In this document: one piece after another, positions 28,571-37,942 of the stretch
Layout: each line of letters opens with the position of its first letter
Position numbering within the stretch: the first letter of the stretch is position 1
From: Bin80 sp026709335
Lineage (GTDB): Bacteria; Bacteroidota; Rhodothermia; Rhodothermales; Bin80
Assembly (NCBI GenBank): GCA_965200825.1
Contig: OZ241385.1
Span: 2,232,001 to 2,296,000 of the forward strand
DNA: 64,000 nt
Reading direction: 5' to 3'
Position numbers and translations under genes: made by a program
The notes under the pieces: model-generated
Seen by the model: only the letters and a program-made list of their open reading frames with translations
Database searches by the model: none
Told to the model about the DNA's origin: nothing

Positions 28571-28593
28571 GCCCTCCCTTTATTTAGGAGGGC
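28571..28593 (+). terminator. Hairpin after the DUF1501 gene
   Basis: GCCCTCC and GGAGGGC form a 7-bp perfect stem with a 9-base loop, starting 6 bases after the DUF1501 stop codon. There is no T-tract, so it may be an mRNA 3'-end hairpin rather than a full intrinsic terminator. Confidence 0.45.
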
Positions 28594-28752
28594 TGTTCAT
28601 GGAAACAGCAGACCAGTTAGGGCATGATATTGACGCATTTTTCTCGATTCAAGTCGAGAGTGCATAGCCTTGGATACTACTTCCATATCAACGCTACCCT
28701 CAGAATTCCATTGATCTAAACTTCGTCTCACCCGTGTTCGTGAGAGAACTGA

Positions 28753-29886
28753 TTATTCGGGATCATACGTATCCTTCAGCCAGGTATGCATGGAAGGGAT
28801 TGGAACAGCATACCCCATTCCACTCTTCTCCAAGATTCCCTTCTTCTCAAAGTCACTAAACAGTTCTTGCGCTTCTATTTTGTCATACTCTTTCTTCAGC
28901 GAAGACATAATGTCTCTATATCCAGCGGGTTTTTCCCGAGGGGATTTTGGAATACACCTTGCCAAACAATGGAGCTGATCTCCACGAAAATCATCCGTCC
29001 GTTGCTTATAGTATCCTTTGCGACCTTCTCGCCCTGCTTCCAGCGCGACATCCAGTCTTTCTAACGTCATGATCCCGCTATTTGCCTTAAGCTGGTCTGA
29101 AGCAGGTTTCACATAGGCTTGAATATGCTGGGGCCAGCCATGTGTTTCCTGTGCTATGGCATCTATCCATTCCGTTATATCTCCTTTGGCTCTACCCTCT
29201 TTTATGATCCAGTCCTGAATAATCGCACGCTCCGAGTTCCTGTTCAACGCTCCGAGCTCTATCATATATTGCTGTGAAAATCTCGAAATCCCCAGCTTCC
29301 CAAAGGCTGCCCTAGTTTCGTTCAACCCCGCTGCCAGAAGAATAACAGGCCTATTGAGTGTGCCATTATGTATCGCCTTAAGTACGATAGACGCGATCTC
29401 GGCTCGCCCCCCGAGAGGTTTGCTGGTGGTTCCCAACATTTGTGCTTCGTCTAAAATGAGAAGCAACGGCTTCTTACCATGCTTAAGTATATCCAACGTT
29501 GTGAGATGAAAGCGCTCAACCTCAGCATCAAGCTTGACACCTGCCTGAAAACCAACCTCTCCTAGCACGTTTTTAACGATTAGCCCACCCTTCTTTCCAA
29601 GGTAACGCAGCAACTGGTCCGGGTCCCATAAACCGGGCGGATCAATCTCCGTAATCTCCCATCCACTATCTTGCGCCATCTTTTCACATTCGTAGAGTAG
29701 AGCACTTTTCCCTACCCCAGGGGCGCCTTGAATCAAGAAGATCGTTCCTCCCTCTACCTCAACAGAATGCCTCGCAAGCTCACGGAAATTGTGTAGAACC
29801 TGCTTCCGCCCATGAAAATATTTGGCTGGTCCGCGATCAAATGTTACCGTCAGACGTTTTTTGGAATAGCGTCGAGATTTTGTCAT
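28753..29886 (-). CDS. AAA+ ATPase, three-copy family, member 1
   Basis: P-loop ATPase of about 377 aa. After a basic N-terminus (MTKSRRYSKKR) comes the family entry motif RGPAKYFHGR, then Walker A GAPGVGKS at 54-61 and Walker B LLLILDEAQ ending near 149. A sensor-like region FSQQYMIELGALN, the motif ETHGWPQHIQAY and a winged-helix-like C-terminus ending IPSMHTWLKD follow. The layout resembles Orc1/Cdc6-, TniB- or ExeA-like AAA+ proteins, but I cannot assign a function. Two paralogues lie at 36782 and 58946. This one is the most divergent and lacks the conserved flanks of the other two. The start is the ATG at 29886; GTG or TTG codons just upstream are possible. It sits at the edge of the defence island. 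Confidence 0.8.
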   Translation of the reverse strand: MTKSRRYSKKRLTVTFDRGPAKYFHGRKQVLHNFRELARHSVEVEGGTIFLIQGAPGVGKSALLYECEKMAQDSGWEITEIDPPGLWDPDQLLRYLGKKGGLIVKNVLGEVGFQAGVKLDAEVERFHLTTLDILKHGKKPLLLILDEAQMLGTTSKPLGGRAEIASIVLKAIHNGTLNRPVILLAAGLNETRAAFGKLGISRFSQQYMIELGALNRNSERAIIQDWIIKEGRAKGDITEWIDAIAQETHGWPQHIQAYVKPASDQLKANSGIMTLERLDVALEAGREGRKGYYKQRTDDFRGDQLHCLARCIPKSPREKPAGYRDIMSSLKKEYDKIEAQELFSDFEKKGILEKSGMGYAVPIPSMHTWLKDTYDPE

Positions 29887-30472
29887 CACGGTGTAAGGAG
29901 GCTCTGACAATTTTTAGATAGCTTCAGGATTTAAAGGCTCCGTAAACTACCAACGACAAAACGAATTCTTTGCGCAGTTATATCACCGACTCCGCAGTTA
30001 CGGATCACCTGTTGAACGATGCTGAGCATAGATCAGATCTTATTGATCATATGGACGACTAAACAAATCAGAAAAGCCACAGGATACCTCTGCGAAGAAA
30101 AGACCATGCGCTTATTCAAAATTACACACAAATGAATTATAGCTCCCACAACTTGATACGACTCTGGTGTGAAAGATCGGCATGATCTTGCCTTCTCATG
30201 CCTGAACAATGTTTCGGAAATATTTTGAGGCTATGTAAAGCCAGAAATTTTGACTCGATATATCCCTTACATCGGCGGAAAAATGCTTGGCTCGTAAAAC
30301 TAGACGCGATGAGAATCCTAACTCCTTTGCATTTCCCCGGAGTAACCAACTAATTTTTCAGCCCCACAATTCTACCTACTTTATCGAGAATTTTCCCATG
30401 AGCCTATTGGGAATTGCGAACACGTTCTGTTTGAACTTGAATTTTGTGATCGATATTTTTTCCATCCTTTGA
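29887..30472. other. Non-coding gap
   Basis: About 590 bases between the ATPase and the broken DUF262/DUF1524 gene. I see no coding frame with protein-like composition and no repeat. Confidence 0.45.
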
Positions 30473-31951
30473 TTATTCTCCAAGCATTTTTGCATTCACA
30501 TACTCTTTGAAGGATTGAGTATCAATAAAACACTTGTATCCTGATTGACTCACCGCTTGATAAGTTTCTGCCGACTCATTGAGGAGAAGTGCTACAGGTT
30601 CTCCCTGACCCGCAGGTAATCCTTCCGGCCAAGACAAGTCAATGATGATTTGATTACTCTCTCCCGAAGATGATTCCATTTCATAGGCGAAGTTTCCAGG
30701 CGAGAGCCCGTTTGAACTCATCCATTCCTGCAGATTTTTCAACTCATTCCCTTCGTCAACACTGGCAATATGAGAATGAGATTCTTCCGATCTTTCTTCT
30801 TTTATCGGTGATTCGTAAACACTTCCCATTGTGGCATGCTTCGGATTTAGCTTACTCAAATACTTGTTCGTTGCATCAGCCAAAAGTTGTCGCCGAGCAT
30901 CTAGGAAATCAGGATAATTCTCAATCTTCCATAACTTCTCATCCATTGGAATCCACTGAGACTCCAACGCTTCTGGATACTTTTCCTTTACCCAATGAAA
31001 ATATCCATCACCCGAACCTATGTGCTTAGAATTCTTCCTTTCATCGACAAATTCAGATGCCATAGAGGGAGCTGCTGCGCCGATCTTTTGATTGCACTCT
31101 GCGGTGAGGAAGCAAAAATTTCCCAAGGCATTAACTTGGGCCCTGGCGTATTTTTTCTTGTAAAGTTTCGCCTTTGGAAAGATATGATGCACCTGTAACT
31201 CAGAACCTGAACCTATCATATTGGCTTTGAGCTCATTACCATAACAAAAATCCTTGGCTCCTTCCATCCGCGTCAACCAGTAAAGCACGGGATAGGTACG
31301 TGCTCCGATTGACCAAGAATCAAAATCGGAGGGAAGAATTTGGGGTCTCCCCCATGTAGTTCCGATTTCAGCAATGAGCTTCTCAAGACCATTTTTTGTT
31401 CCATCAACCAAGCGTAAATCATGCCTGATTTTACTTTCCGTGGTACCTGAAAAACGTCCGTGGATCCCCGCCTGCAGGAACCAATATAGCATTAAATTCC
31501 ATTCAACAGCACCGTGCATTTTTCCTTGCTTATGCAATTCTATATGTCGAACCAGTACAGGAATTGCATATTTTGCAAATAAAACCCGAGTATGATCAAG
31601 CCCCAACTTGCTTGAGATCTGATTCAAGATCTTATCCACATGCTTTTCTGTCCTTCGGAGTCCATTTTCAAATACATCCCGCGGGGTTTCATGTAGATGC
31701 GTAAATACCGATTCTCCGTGAATGACTGCATTCACACACCTCAGAAGCCAATCCAGTGTGAAACTGAAGTGATGTTCCTTCCATTTTTCAACTATTTTAG
31801 TCATCTCTTCACGCACAGCGGGCCATTTAGCGGCAATTTTTGCAAGTGCCAAATCTCCCTGTGATAACCTGGTACCTGCACTGTTCAAGAGATTGAAAAT
31901 ATCTACTACCTCATCTGTTGTCTTTTCATCTGCAACTTGTTCAATGTGGAA

Positions 31952-31959
31952 ATCTTTTT
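31952..31959. repeat. 8-bp target site duplication, left
   Basis: ATCTTTTT directly abuts the left end of the insertion sequence and is repeated at 33248-33255. Eight bases is the usual duplication length for the ISL3 family. Confidence 0.9.
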
Positions 31960-33247
31960 GGTTCTACTGGGCTTTGTGTGGTTTGAGATCTAGACCTCCG
32001 CAGAAGAAGAGAATTGCGACTCTGAAGTTTTCAAACCTTCTGTATCCTCTTCCGATGGTTTTGATCTCTTGAATTTTCCCATTCATACGTTCAGCGATCG
32101 CATTGGATTGTGGATGGCAAAGCGCGTTACAGACTCCCTCATAATGTTCTCTGAACATCTCTGCAATCTTGATGACTTCTTTCACCCCTGCGGTTTCCAC
32201 GCTTTTGATCCAGAGATCAAAATCTTTCTTTGCTTCGGCGAAAGAGGTGCTGTTAAAGAGGGCTTTGAAGTCTTCTCGCAATCGCCAGGCTACACTGACT
32301 TCCAGGTTGGCTTCCTGGATGATCTTGAAGATCTCTTCCTGCGTTTTGGTGCGATTCTTCTCGTTCTTCAACAGTGCAAATCGGCTCCCCTTCAATTCTT
32401 CCGGATGGGTTTTCACTTCACGCTGGCGAACCTTGTTCAGCGCTGTATTGAGATACTGGATCAAATGAAACCGGTCGTGGATCAGGGCCGCCTCGGGAAA
32501 AACGGTTTTGACCGCTCCAATGAAGGCTTTCCACATATCGATGGAGACCGTCTCTACTTTCTCTTTTAGGTCTTCAAAAATGCGCTCTAAGAGTGCGATC
32601 GTGCCTTTTTTCGTCCGCCCTTCCCCGACATCAAGCACCACACCACGGGTCGAATCACAAACGATCGTTGCATAGACATGCCCGCGCCGGAGGGCTTTCT
32701 CATCCACGCTCACATGAGCGACTGCTTCCAGCTTCCTTCGCTTCATTCCGCGCTCAACCCCCCGGTGCATGAACGCATGAACCTGATCAAATGAGCAGCG
32801 GATCAACCCGGCCGTTTTGGTCTGATTCTTGTTCACCCGCAGGATCTCTATCGCCCAGCTCTCAAACGAATGCGTCGCATGACTTGATGGATCCGTCCAG
32901 GGAATCTCCATCGTTTTGATCCCCGCAGAAGACTTCACGCGTGGAAGTCTGCAATGAATATAACAAACGCTCTGAAACCAGTCCAAGTGACGCCATACGC
33001 GCTCCCTGCGACGGTCATAAAATACTCCGGGTTCTCCCGTCTCTGGACAGATCAGGTTCTGCCCCGAATGCGAAAGATAAACATCAATTCGTCGCTCCTT
33101 CGGGTTAAAGGTGACCTCGTCAACTTGCCACTCGGAGTCAAGTCCTAACGAGTCCCGCATCACCGCATTCATAAATTCCTTTGTCATGAAATTTCTATAT
33201 TTGATTCAGCTTGAATTTAATCATTTCATACAAAACCCTACAGAACC
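31960..33247 (-). mobile_element. ISL3-family insertion sequence, copy 1
   Basis: A complete 1288-bp element. The ends are imperfect inverted repeats: GGTTCTGTAGGGTTTTGTATG at the transposase start side and GGTTCTACTGGGCTTTGTGTG at the other. Perfect 8-bp direct repeats flank it. It is inserted in a DUF262/DUF1524 gene. A near-identical copy of the same length lies in the opposite orientation at 54050-55337. Confidence 0.93.
31964..33187 (-). CDS. ISL3-family transposase, copy 1
   Basis: DDE transposase of 407 aa. The N-terminal zinc-finger-like region has CPETGEPG with further cysteines and histidines (HLDWFQSVCYIHCRLPR). A helix-turn-helix follows, then the catalytic core: Asp162 in HVSVDEKALRRG, Asp217 in VSIDMWKAF and Glu366 in NAIAERMNGKIQEIK. 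HDRFHLIQYLN is another ISL3 hallmark. No frameshift is visible, so it is probably active. Its protein sequence is identical to the copy at 54110-55333. Confidence 0.95.
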   Translation of the reverse strand: MTKEFMNAVMRDSLGLDSEWQVDEVTFNPKERRIDVYLSHSGQNLICPETGEPGVFYDRRRERVWRHLDWFQSVCYIHCRLPRVKSSAGIKTMEIPWTDPSSHATHSFESWAIEILRVNKNQTKTAGLIRCSFDQVHAFMHRGVERGMKRRKLEAVAHVSVDEKALRRGHVYATIVCDSTRGVVLDVGEGRTKKGTIALLERIFEDLKEKVETVSIDMWKAFIGAVKTVFPEAALIHDRFHLIQYLNTALNKVRQREVKTHPEELKGSRFALLKNEKNRTKTQEEIFKIIQEANLEVSVAWRLREDFKALFNSTSFAEAKKDFDLWIKSVETAGVKEVIKIAEMFREHYEGVCNALCHPQSNAIAERMNGKIQEIKTIGRGYRRFENFRVAILFFCGGLDLKPHKAQ

Positions 33248-33255
33248 ATCTTTTT
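33248..33255. repeat. 8-bp target site duplication, right
   Basis: ATCTTTTT, identical to 31952-31959, directly abutting the transposase-start end of the element. Confidence 0.9.
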
Positions 33256-34147
33256 TAGCCAAACCAACCAATTTTATCAAGCTGTTTGTCACTTTAATTT
33301 GTAATTCTAGGTTTTGAAACTCAGAATATTCTGCAAATTGCTCACGGATAAGAGACGCTATTTCATCAGCACCGGCTTTCATTACCTTCGTTACATCGAA
33401 CCAAAGTGGATCGCCTTTCATCTTGATCGGTTGATGAAATTCAAATTTCTTCTCTACAGCGTGAAAAAAAAGACCCTTAAAGGCCCAGTCATTTCCAATG
33501 AAGAATTTAGGTGGATGCCCTTTAATGACCCCATAGAGCGAGGTCACACGTTGCTGACCGTCAAGCAAAAGCTCCGTTTTAAAACCATCTCGCGTGGTAA
33601 GCCAAGTCAATAGGCTTCCCACCGGGTGTCCTCGATAGAGTGAATCAAATAGGTTTCTTACCTGCTGCCGCCCCCAAACATACCCTCTCTGAAAACTTGG
33701 AAGAGTAAGCTGTTCCGCATCTACGTTAGCAATAATGATGTCAATTGGCGGCATGAGTATTGAAGCTTGTGACTAGATGATATATAAATTATTCGAAGAA
33801 CCTAAAGTACGAAATTAGTTGTAGTGGAACACAGAAAAATGACTGTCCATTATTGCTAGGACTATTTTCAAACAGGTACTCGTATTCGCTGGGTAGAAAA
33901 AGCTGGGATCTGCTCTGAGAATGCATCATGAAACGAATTACTGGGAGTACATAATAATTTCATTAATCGGGCAAATACTGGGAATACCAATGAAAAGATA
34001 GAGGGGCTCATGTGATCCGTACTTCGTTGGATCACATAGCTTCAAACCAATAATCATGCAGGCACACTATCCTTGAATCGCAAAACATCAATCATATGAA
34101 TACTCTGTGGGTATACGGCAGTTTGTCCTATATTAATGTTCTAACCA

Positions 34148-34247
34148 GAGGTTCTTGCAAAACCTCTGTTTTCGGACAGAAAAGACTCCCTCAGGGGCTT
34201 TCAGAGCAATATTTATGCTCAATTTCAAGGGCTTTGCAACAGGTTCA
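34148..34247 (+). repeat. 100-bp inverted-terminus repeat, copy C
   Basis: Left end GAGGTTCTTGCAAAACCTC is identical to copies A and B. The right end GGCTTTGCAACAGGTTCA is slightly diverged. The interior matches (CTCCCTCAG, GCAATATTTATGCTCAATTT). Confidence 0.75.
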
Positions 34248-34305
34248 CCAAACATAGTAGGACCCTGTCACACAATTAATTTGTGGAGTAATGCAGGCCA
34301 CGTAA

Positions 34306-34370
34306 ATAGGTCTAATGAAAAAACGGGCGCATATCTTGTGTTCTTTACTCAATTTACTCATTAGACCTAT
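34306..34370 (-). repeat. Short palindromic repeat, copy 2 (about 65 bp family)
   Basis: Perfect 13-bp inverted termini ATAGGTCTAATGA and TCATTAGACCTAT. The interior, read on the reverse strand (GTAAATTGAGTAAAGAACAC, then a T-run), matches the copy at 4776-4842. Confidence 0.7.
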
Positions 34371-34704
34371 ATACAATGGGACTCTCATAAACGAGTTTAT
34401 CAATTGAACAGACGTCTCCTCCTTGGTCTTTGAAATCTGCACAAAGCAGATGATCGTATCGTACAAATAGGAAAATCCAATTATTGTTGGCCCGATGAAC
34501 CGCAGATTGGTGCAGAACGCGCCCCTCAAAAATTTCACGATTTTTGAAGACCGGAAGAGGTGTGTGAAACTTTTCTCTTTAGGCGAATTCCCAATAGTTA
34601 CATAGAAGTCGAGGATTCAAGTCGCATTAGATTCCGATCATTGAAAAATCTAACACTCAACTCCATGGAGTATCACAATACTACCAGACACGAATTATAG
34701 TGCT

Positions 34705-35859
34705 ATGACTCCTCGTGTAACCGTAAGCCCTCAGTTACTGCAATGGGCTTGTAAGCGTAGCCAAGTAGATCCAAACAAACTGCGCAAACGTTTTCCAAAA
34801 TATCCCGAATGGGAAAGTGGTACTCTAAAGCCAACACACAAGCAATTAAAGGATTTTGCTAATTTTACACATGTGCCGATTTGGACTCTTTTCCTCTCTA
34901 AGCCACCAGAAGAAGATATGCCAATTCGCGATCTACGCACTATGAATGATCAGGTGATTGAACATCCAAGTTCTAATCTACTAGATACAATCTATCTATG
35001 CTTACAGCGCCAAGCCTGGTATCATGATCTTATCGTAAGGGAAGGAGGAGAAGCTATTCCATTTGTCGGGTCCGCCACCATCAATAGTGATGTCTATGCT
35101 GTTGCAGCTGAGATTCGTGACAGATTGGATTTTAATGAAGAAATCCGCAATAAACTAACTACTTGGTCAGACGCATTACGATACCTTGTTGATCAGGCGG
35201 AGGACAGCGGTATATTAGTTATGAACAGTGGTATTGTTGGGAATAACACACAAAGAAAACTTGATCCCAATGAATTTCGTGGCTTTGCGTTGGCCGATAA
35301 CTTAGCCCCACTTATATTCATTAATGGTGTTGATCCAAAAGCAGCACAAATATTTACTCTGTCACATGAACTGGCTCATATCTGGCTGGGAAATTCAAGC
35401 TTGTCCAATGCGCCGCCTAACTTGTTACCCTCTGATAATACCGAGCGCTGGTGCAATCACGTAGCAGCTGAACTGCTGGTTCCCAAAGAATCACTGAGAT
35501 ATAATTATCAACACCATTCTCAAGTTCCCGAGAATATTTCAAATCTATCACGACATTACAAAGTTAGTGCACTTGTCATACTTCGCCGCCTTTTAGATAT
35601 TGGATTATTGCAACGCACTGAGTTTATGGAGCATTATCGTACTGAGATCAGTCGCAATGCCCCAAGGAAAAAAGGAAGCGCCGGAGGTGATTTCCATGCG
35701 ACTCTCAAAACTCGGGTAGGAAAACGATTTGGTTCGGCTCTTGTAGCAAGCACGTTTTCAGGTGATACGTCTTTCACCGATGCATTTCATTATCTAGGCA
35801 TTAACAAGACATCTACCTTGAAAACATTTGGGAAAAATTTAGGAATGAGGACTGAGTGA
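34705..35859 (+). CDS. ImmA/IrrE family metallo-endopeptidase (DUF955)
   Basis: Protein of 384 aa. The zinc-protease motif HELAH is at 221-225 (FTLSHELAHIWLG), with a later Glu region in CNHVAAELLVP. The N-terminal part (residues 1-80) has PNKLRKRFPKYPEWESG and KQLKDFANFTHVPIWTLFL, typical of members fused to a degenerate Xre-like domain. It overlaps the next gene, a DUF4411 PIN-like protein, by one base (TGATG); this pairing is common and is read as a toxin-antitoxin or stress-response module in which the peptidase side is the antitoxin or regulator. The role in this strain is inferred only. It follows decayed defence genes in an AT-rich island. Confidence 0.9.
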   Translation: MTPRVTVSPQLLQWACKRSQVDPNKLRKRFPKYPEWESGTLKPTHKQLKDFANFTHVPIWTLFLSKPPEEDMPIRDLRTMNDQVIEHPSSNLLDTIYLCLQRQAWYHDLIVREGGEAIPFVGSATINSDVYAVAAEIRDRLDFNEEIRNKLTTWSDALRYLVDQAEDSGILVMNSGIVGNNTQRKLDPNEFRGFALADNLAPLIFINGVDPKAAQIFTLSHELAHIWLGNSSLSNAPPNLLPSDNTERWCNHVAAELLVPKESLRYNYQHHSQVPENISNLSRHYKVSALVILRRLLDIGLLQRTEFMEHYRTEISRNAPRKKGSAGGDFHATLKTRVGKRFGSALVASTFSGDTSFTDAFHYLGINKTSTLKTFGKNLGMRTE

Positions 35860-36350
35860 TGTATCTATTGGATACAAATGTTTTCATTAATGCAAAAAAT
35901 CTCTACTATCAATTTGATTTTCACCCTGGGTTCTGGGATTGGCTGCTGATCAGTAACATACAAGGAAGAATTTTCAGCATTAAGGAAGTTTACGATGAAA
36001 TCTGTAAAGGAGATGATACTCTTACAGAATGGGCCCGTAAGAATAAGGAACATTTTTTTCTTAATAACCCACCAAATTTAGAGATTCATCTGAATCTCAT
36101 TTCCGAGTATGTTGCACAGCAAGGATTTAAGCCAAATGATATTCGAGATTTCATATCAGCCGCAGATTATTACTTGATTGGGTATGCTATGGCAAAAAAT
36201 TTCAAGGTGGTAACCCTTGAAACTCATAGACAAACAGGAGCCAAAATTAAAATTCCAAAGGTGTGCGAGGAGTTCAATGTGGAATGTATTACCCCATTTG
36301 AAATGCTACGCCTGGGAAACGCCCGATTCATATTGGATCTAGAAAAATGA
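35859..36350 (+). CDS. DUF4411 PIN-like protein, probable toxin
   Basis: Protein of 163 aa starting MYLLDTNVFINAKN, a PIN-domain first strand with Asp5. FSIKEVYDEI, ISAADYYLIGYAM and VVTLETHRQ supply the other acidic positions of the fold. PIN domains are metal-dependent ribonucleases. It is translationally coupled to the ImmA-like gene upstream, and its stop overlaps the ATG of a phospholipase-D-like remnant (ATGA), suggesting a former three-gene operon. The ATG at 35859 is preferred to a GTG one codon before it. Confidence 0.85.
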   Translation: MYLLDTNVFINAKNLYYQFDFHPGFWDWLLISNIQGRIFSIKEVYDEICKGDDTLTEWARKNKEHFFLNNPPNLEIHLNLISEYVAQQGFKPNDIRDFISAADYYLIGYAMAKNFKVVTLETHRQTGAKIKIPKVCEEFNVECITPFEMLRLGNARFILDLEK

Positions 36351-36494
36351 ATAGAGAAACGGCCTTGATTGATGACTGCGAAGGCAACACGCTGGTCCAG
36401 GCACTGACGACTGCGCTTGGCAGCGGCAATACAAAAGTACGCAGATACACCAATGCCTTTCTGCATGCGAAGGCGTGCATCCACGGATCAACTG
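36347..36494 (+). pseudogene. Remnant of a phospholipase-D-like (HKD) gene
   Basis: The frame starting at the ATGA overlap reads ETALIDDCEGNTLVQALTTAL, resembling the extreme N-terminus of phospholipase-D-like proteins often fused to or next to helicases. It then jumps to KVRRYTNAFLHAKACIHG, which resembles the HxK segment normally about 80-100 residues further on. After that, similarity is lost although the frame stays open to 36640. An internal deletion plus decay would explain this. The identification rests on two short matches. Confidence 0.4.
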
Positions 36495-36675
36495 AAAAAC
36501 ATTCTTCATCTATTTCTTTAACCCTTGGTACGTGGGAGACATCCGAGCGTGGATATTCATTCATTACAGCGAGGTGTTCTATCGCTTATTTGGTAATTCC
36601 CTTATCCCAGTGTTCCAGTTTATGGACTTTCAGATGCTAGGAAAAGCACCAACATAGGTAGGATCATTTCGGCTG

Positions 36676-36781
36676 AATCCTGTTCGATCACATCCCACCA
36701 GCACGGAAAGAGTGCGAGATTTGACCCACGAGATACGAAAATCTGATCAGCTAACGCTCCATACCAAAATCCTTTGGAGGA
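36676..36781 (-). repeat. Conserved 3' flank of AAA+ ATPase member 2
   Basis: Matches 58861-58945 downstream of member 3: AATCCTGTT, GTGCGAGATTTGACCC and AACGCTCC occur in the same order up to the stop codon. On the coding strand the first bases after the stop, AATCCTCCAAAGGATTTT, can form a small hairpin followed by Ts, a possible terminator present in both copies. Confidence 0.6.
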
Positions 36782-37942
36782 TTAGGGCGCACTTTTGTCT
36801 CGCGGGAAAATTCCACTTTTGGATCCATAATTTTTTTGTAACCAAGTCTGCATGGAGGGAATGGGAATGGACAGGCCTTTCCCGTTTTTCTCTAGGATCC
36901 CCTTTTCAATAAAGTCTTCAAGTAGGTCCTCAGCTTTATCATCATATGTTTGTGCCAGCGAGGATATTATAGCAAGACGGGAGATAGGTTCTCCTAACGG
37001 ATTGTTGGAAATAGAACCTACAAGGCACTGAAGTTGATCACCGTAAAATTTGCCTACGCGTTGTTTGTAATACTGCTTACGCCCCTCTTGTCCCAATTCT
37101 ATGACGGCACTCAGCCCCTGAGACGTCATGATTCCATCATTTTCTTTCAAGTGCTCTGCAGCGTGTTTTGCATAAGAATGGACATGGCGGGGCCATTGAT
37201 GTGTTTCTTGTACAATCATATCAATCCATGCAGTCGGATCCCCCTTGACTCCGCCTTTCTTCGTAAGCCAATCGTGGATCACTGCTCGCTCGGACTCCTT
37301 GCTTAACGCTCCTAACTCGACAAAACAACCCTCTGCAAATCGTGAGATTCCCAAGAACCCAAAAGCATCCAACGTAGTCCCCAATCCGGCTGCGAGTAAT
37401 ACAACTGATCTCTCCAGACTGCCATTATGTATTTCCTTGAGCGTATTCGTAGCATGAATGGCTTGTTCGGTAGGTGGCTTACCTGAAATCCCTAAGATTT
37501 GGGCTTCATCCAGAATAAGCAACAGGGGGATATCCGCTTCCTTTAATATGCTGATCGTAGTTCTTGGAACAGGAACGGATGTGTACCCTCCCTTAGCAAG
37601 TTTAATGTCAACAGCACCTGTCCTTTCGGAAGTTTCGAATTCATCTCCACGCCCAAGTGAACGCATCAATGCAACCGTGTTCCAGAGTGCATCTGGATGG
37701 ATATCTGCAACTTGCCATTTACGCTCTCGTGCAAGTTTTCCACACTCATATAGCAGAGCAGTTTTTCCTACACCTGGCGCTCCCTGGATCAAAAAGATCG
37801 TCCCGTCCTTTTGTTGCGCTGAATTCTCTAATTGTTTAATAAAATTCTGAAGAATTCGCCTTCGACCATGAAAATATGGTGTAGGCCCGCGATCATGTGT
37901 TGACTTGGTTGGAGTAGTGGGGGAAGTTTGAAACTTCGGCAT
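36782..37942 (-). CDS. AAA+ ATPase, three-copy family, member 2
   Basis: P-loop ATPase of 386 aa. The ATG at 37942 is chosen because the N-terminus (MPKFQTSPTTPTKSTHDRGP) then aligns residue for residue with member 3 at 58946. PTPYFHGRRRIL is followed by Walker A GAPGVGKT at 54-61 and Walker B LLLILDEAQ with Asp145-Glu146. The later segments AAGLGTTLDAFGFLGISRFA, ETHQWPRHVHSYAKHAAEHL and YYKQRVGKFYGDQLQCL are near-identical in member 3. The C-terminus IPSMQTWLQKNY is winged-helix-like. Both flanks of the gene are conserved with member 3, pointing to duplication of the whole unit. It lies between an ImmA/DUF4411 pair and a GHKL pseudogene. Function unknown. Confidence 0.82.
   Translation of the reverse strand: MPKFQTSPTTPTKSTHDRGPTPYFHGRRRILQNFIKQLENSAQQKDGTIFLIQGAPGVGKTALLYECGKLARERKWQVADIHPDALWNTVALMRSLGRGDEFETSERTGAVDIKLAKGGYTSVPVPRTTISILKEADIPLLLILDEAQILGISGKPPTEQAIHATNTLKEIHNGSLERSVVLLAAGLGTTLDAFGFLGISRFAEGCFVELGALSKESERAVIHDWLTKKGGVKGDPTAWIDMIVQETHQWPRHVHSYAKHAAEHLKENDGIMTSQGLSAVIELGQEGRKQYYKQRVGKFYGDQLQCLVGSISNNPLGEPISRLAIISSLAQTYDDKAEDLLEDFIEKGILEKNGKGLSIPIPSMQTWLQKNYGSKSGIFPRDKSAP

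Larger units (their letters stand above)
30473..33754 (-). pseudogene. GmrSD-like DUF262/DUF1524 nuclease gene interrupted by an ISL3-type element
   Basis: The 5' part (33754-33248) encodes the DUF262 start: LPSFQRGYVWGRQQVRNLF and the nucleotide-handling motif LLLDGQQRVTSLYGV. The 3' part (31951-30473) encodes FHIEQVADEKTTDEVVDIF, then a DUF1524-like HNH region with VHHIFPKAKL and LGNFCFLTAECNQKIG. Removing the IS and one copy of its 8-bp target duplication joins ...LVGLAKKD to FHIEQVAD in frame and restores a 661-residue protein with no other lesion. The intact family (type IV-like, GmrSD-related) cleaves modified DNA or acts in phage defence. The gene is inactive as it stands, apart from possible fragments: the 5' stub ends after eight IS-encoded residues. 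Confidence 0.9.
33755..34704. other. Non-coding stretch with two small repeats
   Basis: About 950 bases upstream of both the broken DUF262 gene and the ImmA gene. It contains the 100-bp repeat at 34148-34247 and the palindromic element at 34306-34370. The rest shows no gene. It is AT-richer than the catabolic regions. Confidence 0.5.

Noticed and set aside
32069..32569. Long frame antisense to the transposase (also at 54728-55228)
   Set aside because: A shadow of the transposase coding strand; the two copies differ by one residue at the silent site of the transposase, which shows no protein-level conservation.
34155..34364. Forward 69-codon frame over the repeats
   Set aside because: It is read entirely through repeat copy C and the palindromic element; the same residues appear wherever the repeat occurs, so it is a shadow of the repeat.
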